Assembly: GCA_033720695.1 (NCBI GenBank)
Contig: JAWWCA010000003.1
Coordinates: 1-39,461 of the forward strand
Direction: 5' to 3'
Length of the DNA: 39,461 nt
From: DATGQT01 sp033720695
GTDB taxonomy: Bacteria > Bacteroidota > Rhodothermia > Rhodothermales > Rubricoccaceae
A model generated the notes under the pieces. That model ran no database searches. It was not told the DNA's origin and saw only the letters and a list, made by a program, of their open reading frames with translations. Below, one piece after another: positions 32,156 through 39,196 of this stretch. A program made the position numbers and the translations under genes. The first letter of the stretch is position 1, and every line of letters begins with the position of its first letter.

Positions 32156-33034
32156 ATGCCCACTCCTCCCCCGACTCCGCCCGCAATGCTCCCTCTCACC
32201 AGCGTCTCGGTGTTCTACGACGGCCTCGACCACCCCGAGGGTGTGGCCGTACATCCGGACGGCTCGATCTGGGCCGGCGGCGAGGCGGGGCAGCTCTACC
32301 GCATCACCCCCGACGGCTCTTCCGTCGAGGAGGTCGCCAACACCGGGGGCTTCGTGTTGGGCATCGCGTTCAGCCCGGACGCCTCGTGGCTCGCCGCGTG
32401 CGACCTCAAGCAGCAGTGCGTCTGGCGCCTCGACCTCGACTCTGGCACCCTGAGCGAGTTCGCCCGCGCTCCCGAGGACGGCGACGCGCTCTCGATCCCC
32501 AACTACCCCGTCTTCGACTCGGCCGGTACGCTCTACGTCTCCGACAGTGGGGCCTTCCGCGAGGTCAACGGCCGAGTGCTGGCGTTCGACGGCGACGGCC
32601 GGGGACGGGTGTGGCACGCCGGACCGTTCAACTTCGCGAACGGGATGTGCCTCTCCCCAGAAGGCGACACCCTCTACGTGGTCTGCTCCTGGCTGCCGGG
32701 CGTCGAGCGGGTCGCGATTCGTGACGATGGGACGGCGGGAGCACGCGAAGTCGTGGCCCTGCTCCCGCAAACCGTTCCCGACGGTGTTGCCGTCGACGCC
32801 GACGGCACCCTCTACGTCTCGTGCTACACCCCCTGCCGGATCTACCGCGTCGCGCCCGGCGGCGCGCCGGAGGTGGTCCTCGACGATTGGGAGGCGCACA
32901 CGCTGGGCAACCCGACCAACATCGCCTTCGGAGGGCCCGGCTTCGACCAGCTCTTCGTGGCGAATCTGGGCCGATGGCACCTCTCCCGCGTCGAGATCGG
33001 CGTACAGGGAGCCCCCCTCGCCTGTCACCGATGA
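32156..33034 (+). CDS. SMP-30/gluconolactonase family lactonase
   Basis: 292 residues from the ATG at 32156 (14 bp after the dehydratase stop); an ATG at 32186 would drop a Pro-rich leader of 10 residues and start closer to the fold. The six-bladed propeller is readable: GLDHPEGVAVHPDGSIWAGG (metal ligand Glu), IPNYPVFDSAGTLYVSD, NFANGMCLSPEGDTLYVV (Asn), VPDGVAVDADGTLYVS (Asp) and GNPTNIAFGG. The family opens aldonolactones with a divalent metal. It fits hydrolysis of the lactone made by an aldose dehydrogenase in this operon. Its stop overlaps the next start (ATGA). Confidence 0.88.
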   Translation: MPTPPPTPPAMLPLTSVSVFYDGLDHPEGVAVHPDGSIWAGGEAGQLYRITPDGSSVEEVANTGGFVLGIAFSPDASWLAACDLKQQCVWRLDLDSGTLSEFARAPEDGDALSIPNYPVFDSAGTLYVSDSGAFREVNGRVLAFDGDGRGRVWHAGPFNFANGMCLSPEGDTLYVVCSWLPGVERVAIRDDGTAGAREVVALLPQTVPDGVAVDADGTLYVSCYTPCRIYRVAPGGAPEVVLDDWEAHTLGNPTNIAFGGPGFDQLFVANLGRWHLSRVEIGVQGAPLACHR

Positions 33035-34161
33035 GCGCGCTCCAGACCGTCCACGGCCAGCCCTCGTGGCGCCTCGCGAACGGCGCCGTCGAGGCGTTCG
33101 TGACAGAGACGGGCGGGCACCTCGGACCCGTCCTTTTCCGCCTCGGCGACCGGACGGTGCAGCCCTACCACGTCGCCCCGTGGGCGGAGGAGCATCATGC
33201 CGATCTTCCTCCCATGCTCCGGGTGCTCCGGGGCGACTTCTTCTGCGCGCCTTTTGGAGGAGGGGAGCCGTTTGAGGGCGAGGATCACCCGCCTCACGGA
33301 GAGACAGCCAATGCCTCCTGGGCCTTCGAGGCGCTGGAGCACCGCGAGGATGAAGCCGTGCTCCGACTGAGCCTGGAGACGACCATCCGGCCCGGCCACG
33401 TCACCAGGGCGATCACGCTTGTCGAGGGCCACACGGCGCTCTACCAGCGGCACACGATCACCGGCATGACGGGCCCGATGAGCATGGGCCACCACGCCAT
33501 GCTCCGCTTCCCCGACCGGGAGGGCAGCGGCCTCGTCGCCACGAGCCCCTTCCAGTTCGGCCAGACCTCGCCGGTGCCGATCGAGGACCCCGCGCACCGC
33601 GGCTACTCGCTCCTCCGACCGGGCGCCCGCTTTGACCGGCTCGGCGCCGTGCCGACGGTGACAGGGGAACCCGCCGACCTCAGCCGCTACCCCGCGCGGC
33701 GCGGATACGAGGACCTCGTGCTCCTCACGTCCGAAGAGGGCAGCCTGGCCTGGACGGCGGTGACCTTCCCTGCCGAAGGCTACGTCTGGTTCACCCTCAA
33801 GGACCCGCGTGTCCTCCGGCACACCGTCCTCTGGCTCTCGAACGGCGGGCGCCACTATCCCCCGTGGAGCGGGCGCCACGCCAACGTGCTCGGGCTCGAA
33901 GAGGTCACGTCCTACTTCCACCTCGGCCTCGCGGCATCGGCCGCTCCCAACCCTCTGTCGGAGCAGGGCCTCCCGACGGTGCACCACCTCGACGGGGCGC
34001 CGTTCGAGGTCGCTTGCATCAACGCCGTCGCCGCCGTCCCGGACGGGTTCGACGGCGTCGCGGAGATCCGGCCGCACGCAGGAGAGGAGGCCGTCACGCT
34101 CACCTCGCGCAGCGGACGGGCCGCTACCGTCCCCCTCCGCCACGCCTTCCTCTCGGCATGA
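33031..34161 (+). CDS. galactose-mutarotase-like protein
   Basis: 376 residues. The sequence has the long beta-sandwich character of aldose 1-epimerase-like proteins: VEAFVTETGGHLGPVLFRL near the N-terminus, ALYQRHTITGMTGPMSMGHHAMLRF (His-containing strand), YVWFTLKDPRVLRHTVLWLSNGGRHYPPWSGRHANVLGLEEVTSYF and a C-terminal beta region. It may interconvert anomers of the deoxysugar or bind it. The specific subfamily (for example DUF4432-type) is uncertain. Both ends overlap neighbours by 4 bp (ATGA), so it is tightly coupled with the lactonase and the PhyH gene. Confidence 0.72.
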   Translation: MSALQTVHGQPSWRLANGAVEAFVTETGGHLGPVLFRLGDRTVQPYHVAPWAEEHHADLPPMLRVLRGDFFCAPFGGGEPFEGEDHPPHGETANASWAFEALEHREDEAVLRLSLETTIRPGHVTRAITLVEGHTALYQRHTITGMTGPMSMGHHAMLRFPDREGSGLVATSPFQFGQTSPVPIEDPAHRGYSLLRPGARFDRLGAVPTVTGEPADLSRYPARRGYEDLVLLTSEEGSLAWTAVTFPAEGYVWFTLKDPRVLRHTVLWLSNGGRHYPPWSGRHANVLGLEEVTSYFHLGLAASAAPNPLSEQGLPTVHHLDGAPFEVACINAVAAVPDGFDGVAEIRPHAGEEAVTLTSRSGRAATVPLRHAFLSA

Positions 34162-34940
34162 CGGACCTGCGCACCCGCTACGAGGCCGACGGGTTCGTTC
34201 TCGTCCAGGAACCGGTGCTGTCTCCCGACCTCGTCGCCGCCGCGCGGGCCGGGCTGGAGGCCGTTCGCGACGGGCGCTACGACACGGCGCGCGCGCCCTA
34301 CGCCTCGCCCTGGACGCCCGGCGACGACCCAGACGCGCTGTGCAAGATCGAGATGCCGCACCTGGCGAGCCGGGCCTTGCAGGCTGTCGCTCGCCATCCA
34401 GGCATCGGGGCGGCGGCGGCGGCCATCACGGGCGCCGAGCGGGTCCAGGTGTGGTGGGCGCAGCTCCTCTACAAGCCTCCCGCAACGCGTCCCGACGCCC
34501 GAACGCGCGTGGGCTGGCACCAGGACTACCAGTACTGGGCGTCTGACTGGGAGAGCCCGGACGGCCTCCTCACCGCGTGGGTCGCCCTGAGCGACGTGAC
34601 GGCGGAGAGCGGCCCGGTCCGCTTCGTGCCGGGCTCCCACCGTTGGGGCGACCGCCGGGCCGGCGACTTCTTCGAGACGGACCTGGAGGCGCAGCGCGTG
34701 GGCCTCACCCCGCCTCCGGGGGACGAGTGGGTGGAGGTCCTGGGCGTGCTCCCGGAGGGCGGTCTCAGCTTTCATCACAGCCTGACATACCACGGGAGCA
34801 CGGAGAATCGGACCAGTGCTCCGAGATGCAGTCTCGTGCTCCATCTCTGCACGGAGCGGGCCCGGCCCCGTGCGGAGGGCGGGCTTCTGGCAGGATTCCT
34901 GGGCGATTCAGTGGCGACCCCGACGCTCCATGGAGGCTGA
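34158..34940 (+). CDS. phytanoyl-CoA dioxygenase (PhyH) family Fe(II)/2-oxoglutarate oxygenase
   Basis: 260 residues. It begins YEADGFVLVQEPVLSPD, typical of PhyH proteins. The iron facial triad is present: His121 and Asp123 (WHQDYQYW) and His212 (TYHGST), with Arg218 as the likely 2-oxoglutarate ligand; GPVRFVPGSHRWG is the conserved strand before the distal part. PhyH family enzymes hydroxylate varied small molecules. Its place in a sugar-catabolic operon is unusual; hydroxylation or oxidative removal of an O-methyl group from the sugar is possible but unproven. The start overlaps the previous stop (ATGA); the stop overlaps the GH78 start by 11 bp. Confidence 0.88.
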   Translation: MTDLRTRYEADGFVLVQEPVLSPDLVAAARAGLEAVRDGRYDTARAPYASPWTPGDDPDALCKIEMPHLASRALQAVARHPGIGAAAAAITGAERVQVWWAQLLYKPPATRPDARTRVGWHQDYQYWASDWESPDGLLTAWVALSDVTAESGPVRFVPGSHRWGDRRAGDFFETDLEAQRVGLTPPPGDEWVEVLGVLPEGGLSFHHSLTYHGSTENRTSAPRCSLVLHLCTERARPRAEGGLLAGFLGDSVATPTLHGG

Positions 34941-37242
34941 TCTGTCAACCGAGGGCGCGTTCCGTTCCGCCCGTCCGATCTGGCCAGCAGGGCGCGCTCG
35001 GGAGATGAATCGGTACGCGGGCTTCCGCGTCGTGCTCCCGCCCTCGGCGGGCGAGTCGGCCATGCTCCGCGTCACGGCCTCGTCGGTGTACCGCGTCACG
35101 CTCGATGGGGCGTTCGTCGGACATGGGCCGGCGCGGGGACCCCACGGGCGCTTCCGCGTCGACGCGTGGGCGCTCCCGCTCGGCGACCGGCCGGCGCTCC
35201 TCGCCATCGAGGCGGTCGGCTACAATGTCAACAGCTACTACCTCCTCGACCAGCCCGCGTTCGTGCTGGCCGAGGTCACGGAGGGCGCGCGCGTGCTGGC
35301 GTCTACGGCGGGGGAGGGCGTTCGCTTCGACGCCGTCCTGCCGGCCGACCACGTGCAACGCGTCGAGCGCTACAGCGTGGCGCGGACGTTCGCCGAGGCG
35401 TTCCGCCTCTGGCCCGGCGTCCACGCCTGGCGCACCGACCTGGACGCGGACGTCGAGACGGTGCCGTGCGATGTCGGGGCCGTCCCGCCGCTCCTCCCGC
35501 GCGCCGTGCCGATCCCCGACGTCTCGCTCCGCGTGCCCGACCGCCTCGTCGGTGCGGGGCGGCTGGAGCGGGGCGCCCCGCCGGCCGAGCTCTACCGCGA
35601 CTGGATGCTCACCGAGCTCGGCCCGACCCTCAAGGGCTACCGCGAAGCCGAGCTGGAGGTGGCGACCTCGCTCGACTGGCAGGCCGTCCGCACAGTCGAA
35701 CAGGTCCCTCTGGACCGGCCCGCCGCGTTCCCGCTCGACCTCCCCGCCGGGCACTTCCGGACGGTCGACTTCGGCCGGAACCGGACCGGCTTCATCGGCC
35801 TCCGCCTCCGCTGCGACACGCCGACGCGGCTCTACGCGCTCTTCGACGAGATCCTGACCGACGGCGACGTGGACCCGCGGCGGCTCCGCACGGTCAGCAT
35901 CCTCGACCTCGACCTCGCCCCCGGGGCCTACACCGTCGAGACGTTCGAGCCGTATGGGCTGCGGTACCTCAAGCTGGCCGTCGTGGAGGGAGCGTGCCGC
36001 GTGGAGGCGTTCCATCAGCGGCTGTACGAGAACCCCGACGTGTCCGATGCTGCGTTCGCGTGCAGCGACAGGCGGCTCGACGCCCTCTTCGAGGCCGCCC
36101 GCGCCACCCTCGCCCCGAACGCGCTCGACCTCCTCACCGACTGCCCCTCGCGCGAGCGCGCCGGGTGGCCGTGCGACAGCCTCTTCACCGCCCGCGCCGC
36201 CCATCTCCTCACCGGCCGCACCGACGTCGAGAGGGCGTTCCTGGAGAACTACGCCCTCGCGCCGCCCCTCCCGGAGCTGCCCGAGGGAATGCTCCCGATG
36301 AACTACCCGGCCGACCACCCCAACGGCCTGTTCATCCCCAACTGGCCGCTCTGGCTCGTTCTCCAACTCGAAGAGTACCTCGGTCGCAGCGGCGACCGAC
36401 CCCTGATCGATGCCTTCGAGGAAAAGGTGCGGGGGCTCTTCCACTACTTCGACGGGTGCCGGAACGCCGACGGCCTGCTCGAAGACCTCGACGGCTGGGT
36501 CTTCGTCGAGTGGTCGGCGGCCAACCGCTTCACGGCCGGCGTCAACTACCCGACGAACATGCTGTGGGCCGCCGCCCTCGACGCCGCGGGGCGGCTCTAC
36601 GGCGACGGTGCGTGGCGGCGCCAGGCCGAGCACGTGCGCGCCGCCGTCGCGGCGCAGTCGTTCGACGGGCGGTTCTTCCGCGACCAGGCGGTTCGTGAGA
36701 GCGGGCGCCTCGTCCCGGCCCCGCACCGGACCGAGGTCGCGCAGTACTACGCCTTCACGTTCGGCCTCGCCACGCCCGAGACGCACGGGGCCTTGTGGGA
36801 GACGCTGCGCCGCGACCTCGGGCCCCGGCGCGACGCGGCGACGACGTACCCCGAGGTGGCGCCGGCCGCCATGCTCAACGGCACCTTCCTGCGCCTGGAG
36901 CTCCTCCTCCGCACGGGGCACGCGGCCCAGGCGCTCGACGAGGCCGTCGCCTACTTCCTACCCATGGCTGAGGCGACGGGCACGCTCTGGGAGCACCACG
37001 CGCCCTCGGCGAGCTGTTGCCACGGGTTCGCGTCCTGGCTGGCCGTCCTCCTGTGCCGGGCCGTCTTCGGCGTGGAGGGCGTGGTCGAGGACACCGTCCG
37101 CCTCGTTCCCCCGGTCGAGGGGTACACGGGGCGCCTCGCGCTCCCGGTGGGCTCGGGCCGGTTCGAGGTCACACGCGCGGCCGACGGCTCCCGCGCCGTC
37201 CGCCCGCCGCCGGGGCTCCGGGTGGTCGAGGCCCCGGCGTAG
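34930..37242 (+). CDS. GH78-type alpha-L-rhamnosidase, cytoplasmic
   Basis: 770 residues from the ATG at 34930, which overlaps the PhyH stop; in-frame codons further upstream lie wholly inside that gene. N-terminal beta-sandwich domains (to about 390: VYRVTLDGAFVGHGPARGP, VDFGRNRTGFIGLRLRC, LFDEILTDGDVD, FEPYGLRYLKL) lead into the (alpha/alpha)6 barrel with the GH78 signature DCPSRERAGWPCDS (general acid candidate Glu409), WVFVEWSAANR (Glu527, base candidate) and LWEHHAPSASCCHGFASW. A C-terminal beta domain follows. The family inverts and releases L-rhamnose. There is no signal peptide, so it should act on imported oligosaccharides. It is the last gene of the operon. Confidence 0.9.
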   Translation: MEADLSTEGAFRSARPIWPAGRAREMNRYAGFRVVLPPSAGESAMLRVTASSVYRVTLDGAFVGHGPARGPHGRFRVDAWALPLGDRPALLAIEAVGYNVNSYYLLDQPAFVLAEVTEGARVLASTAGEGVRFDAVLPADHVQRVERYSVARTFAEAFRLWPGVHAWRTDLDADVETVPCDVGAVPPLLPRAVPIPDVSLRVPDRLVGAGRLERGAPPAELYRDWMLTELGPTLKGYREAELEVATSLDWQAVRTVEQVPLDRPAAFPLDLPAGHFRTVDFGRNRTGFIGLRLRCDTPTRLYALFDEILTDGDVDPRRLRTVSILDLDLAPGAYTVETFEPYGLRYLKLAVVEGACRVEAFHQRLYENPDVSDAAFACSDRRLDALFEAARATLAPNALDLLTDCPSRERAGWPCDSLFTARAAHLLTGRTDVERAFLENYALAPPLPELPEGMLPMNYPADHPNGLFIPNWPLWLVLQLEEYLGRSGDRPLIDAFEEKVRGLFHYFDGCRNADGLLEDLDGWVFVEWSAANRFTAGVNYPTNMLWAAALDAAGRLYGDGAWRRQAEHVRAAVAAQSFDGRFFRDQAVRESGRLVPAPHRTEVAQYYAFTFGLATPETHGALWETLRRDLGPRRDAATTYPEVAPAAMLNGTFLRLELLLRTGHAAQALDEAVAYFLPMAEATGTLWEHHAPSASCCHGFASWLAVLLCRAVFGVEGVVEDTVRLVPPVEGYTGRLALPVGSGRFEVTRAADGSRAVRPPPGLRVVEAPA

Positions 37243-37251
37243 CCCCCGGCG

Positions 37252-38376
37252 TCAGGGCATCACGCCCTCGAACCGGCGGAGGATGAACCGCTCGGTGTCG
37301 CGGAGGCTCTCCGGCATCGCGGCGGGGTCGTGGAACGACGCGACGCCGTCCGGGAGGAGGTTGGTGTAGATGTTGTCGTCGAGCTGGACGTTGGGGTCGT
37401 TCTCGACGCGGGCGATGAAGGCCTCCGAGAACTGCACGAGGACGATGGGGTCCTCGCGGTGGTGGTGCACCTGGGTGTCCGGGAGGCGCCCGCTGAAGAG
37501 GCCGGGCGAGCGGCGGACGAGCTCGAGCCGCGCGGCCTCGTACGAGAGCGTGCCCGCGACGAGGGGGTCGAGGACGGTCTCGTCGAGGTAGGCGACGCCG
37601 GGGAGGGCGAGGGCGTCGGGGTCGCCTTCGGCGGCGGCGGCGGTGAGCTGGCGGGCGACGAGGTTGAAGAAGTCGGCGGGTCCGAAGTAGTCCGTCACGG
37701 CGTCCACGCGGTCGTCGCGGACGGCGTGGAGCAGGGCGGTGTTGCCGCCGCGGCTGAAGCCGAGGGCCCCGATGCGGTCGCCGTCGAGGACGTCGGGGAA
37801 GAGGGCGAGGGCGGCGTTGAGGAGGCCGATGGCGTCGTCGACGTCGTAGTCCCACGGGCTCGGCGAGCCCCCGGCGGTGTAGGTGCCCGAGAGGCCGGCG
37901 GCGTCGGCCGTGAGGGTCTCAGCGCGGTAGACCGGCGCCACCCACACGGCCGCGTCGCGGAGGAGGGGGTAGAGCTCGAGCGTGGCGAGGAAGCCCGAGG
38001 CGGTGAGGCCGTCGTCGCCGCCGTGGTGGTAGACGAGGACGGGGAGGGGCTCCTCGGTCTCGGTGACGGGGATGCGGACGAGGCCGAAGTGCGTGAACGG
38101 AGCGCCGCCGGCCGTGCTCTGGGTGTGCTCGACGACGTAGAGCGTACCCGTCGTGTCCTGGCGCCCCACCGCCGTGGAGTCGGCGTCGCGGGCGGGGTTC
38201 TCGCGCGCGGCCCACTCGGCCTCGACGGCGTCGGCCTCCTCGTCCGTGGGCGCGGCGAAGAGGACGCGGAGGTCGAGCTCGCCCCCGCTCCCGATCTCGC
38301 CGCCGCTGTCGCAGGCGGGGAGGGCGAGGAGGGGGGCGAGGAGGAGGGCCCCGAGGGGCAGGAGACGGAGGCGCAT
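37252..38376 (-). CDS. lipoprotein alpha/beta-hydrolase (active-site Ser present)
   Basis: 374 residues. The ATG at 38376 gives a lipoprotein signal peptide (RLRLLPLGALLLAPLLALPAC, lipobox LPAC). The alpha/beta-hydrolase core shows PLPVLVYHHGGDDG (oxyanion strand), SPWDYDVDDAIGLLNAAL, nucleophile Ser208 in GALGFSRGGNTALL, and late acidic and His candidates (HREDPIVLVQ, VASFHDP). It is a paralogue of the protein encoded at 5027-6169, sharing the LF-AAPT-EE-DA N-terminal stretch, SP-DYDVDDA and G-x-RGG-TALL, but here the catalytic Ser is intact. Substrate unknown. It converges on the GH78 gene with a 9-bp gap and no visible terminator. Confidence 0.87.
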   Translation of the reverse strand: MRLRLLPLGALLLAPLLALPACDSGGEIGSGGELDLRVLFAAPTDEEADAVEAEWAARENPARDADSTAVGRQDTTGTLYVVEHTQSTAGGAPFTHFGLVRIPVTETEEPLPVLVYHHGGDDGLTASGFLATLELYPLLRDAAVWVAPVYRAETLTADAAGLSGTYTAGGSPSPWDYDVDDAIGLLNAALALFPDVLDGDRIGALGFSRGGNTALLHAVRDDRVDAVTDYFGPADFFNLVARQLTAAAAEGDPDALALPGVAYLDETVLDPLVAGTLSYEAARLELVRRSPGLFSGRLPDTQVHHHREDPIVLVQFSEAFIARVENDPNVQLDDNIYTNLLPDGVASFHDPAAMPESLRDTERFILRRFEGVMP

Positions 38377-38404
38377 GGCGGGGGTCAGCAACGGGGGGAG
38401 CGCG

Positions 38405-38412
38405 GGAAGATA
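38405..38412 (-). promoter_or_regulatory. possible -7 element of the lipoprotein hydrolase gene
   Basis: The - strand reads TATCTTCC, close to TAnnTTTG, 29 bp upstream of the start codon. No -33 element is seen. Confidence 0.3.
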
Positions 38413-38494
38413 TCCCGTCCGGCGGGCCGCGCCGATGGAGAACGTGAGCGCTCTGGCACCCCGGACGGCCCCGGAGGCCGGCGGGGGCCCGCCG

Positions 38495-38502
38495 TACCTT
38501 GG
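38495..38502 (+). promoter_or_regulatory. possible -7 element (TACCTTGG)
   Basis: TACCTTGG, preceded by ccg, lies 40 bp before the GTG of the small + strand gene. The same TAnCTTG form recurs at 38973, before the DEAD-box gene, and both resemble the Bacteroidota -7 box with one T fewer. Confidence 0.35.
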
Positions 38503-38541
38503 GGCACCGCCCGCCCTCCCACGCGCCCCCGCAGGCCCGCC

Positions 38542-38922
38542 GTGCCCCAGCTGACCGTCGCCGTCTACGCCAACGACGCCCTCGTGGGGCACGCCGACCT
38601 CCACCCGCTGGACCCCCCGCTGGGCGTCTACGGCGGGGCGTTCGAGCCCACCGAGGGCTACGGCGCCATCCGGCCGGTGGTGCTGGAGCTGATGCGCCGG
38701 GCGTGGCCGCGCCAGCGGGCCGAGAGCCCGCCGCACCTCGACGAGGCGTACCGGCGGCACGCCGGCCTCGCGCTCGAAGTGCGGACCGAGGCGGGCGAGG
38801 GGCTCCACCCGACGTCGGTCCACATCGAGGACGCCGGGGGCGTCTGGACCGACGAGGCGCCGCGGATCGAGGTCCGGGGGCTGCCCGACGCCGAGGCGCG
38901 CCGCCACCTTGTGGACGCCTGA
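38542..38922 (+). CDS. small protein of unknown function
   Basis: 126 residues from a GTG at 38542 (VPQLTVAVYANDALVGHADL). The frame is open far upstream, but that part reads as an antisense shadow of the lipoprotein gene. Visible features: an acidic protein with PLGVYGGAFEPTEGYGAI near residue 30, RPVVLELMRRAW, and a C-terminal stretch of SVHIEDAGGVWTDEAPRIEVRGL with beta character. No signal peptide, membrane segment or known catalytic motif. I do not recognise the family. It precedes the DEAD-box helicase by 274 bp. Confidence 0.6.
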   Translation: MPQLTVAVYANDALVGHADLHPLDPPLGVYGGAFEPTEGYGAIRPVVLELMRRAWPRQRAESPPHLDEAYRRHAGLALEVRTEAGEGLHPTSVHIEDAGGVWTDEAPRIEVRGLPDAEARRHLVDA

Positions 38923-38972
38923 GGGCGCTCTCGTCTTCACGCCGGGCGCACCCGCACGGCGAGGGGGCGCGG

Positions 38973-38980
38973 TAGCTTGA
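38973..38980 (+). promoter_or_regulatory. possible -7 element of the DEAD-box helicase gene
   Basis: TAGCTTGA, in the 274-bp gap before the helicase start, leaves a long leader of about 210 nt. The rest of the gap (38990-39196) contains no clear RNA gene; one + frame is open through it but lacks an ATG. Confidence 0.35.
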
Positions 38981-39196
38981 GACGGTTGCGGCCCCGCCGC
39001 GACCGCCGTTCCCGGTTCGTCGCCGTTTCGGAAGCGGATCTCTCCCTCGCTCTCCGAGATCGAACCCTCTGGCTCCCGCCCGAGCAGCGCCTCGCCGCCG
39101 CTCCCGGGGACGGCCCGTGGTCTTGGGTTTACGAAAGCGTCCCCCCACCCCTGCAGCGCGCCGGCCTCCCGCCGGAGGCGCTCTACACCCCCCTGC

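Noticed and set aside
38993..39196. Open frame in the leader of the DEAD-box gene with protein-like sequence (LWLPPEQRLAAAPGDGPW)
   Set aside because: No ATG or convincing start, and it runs out of frame into the helicase gene; may be a chance open frame in high-GC DNA.
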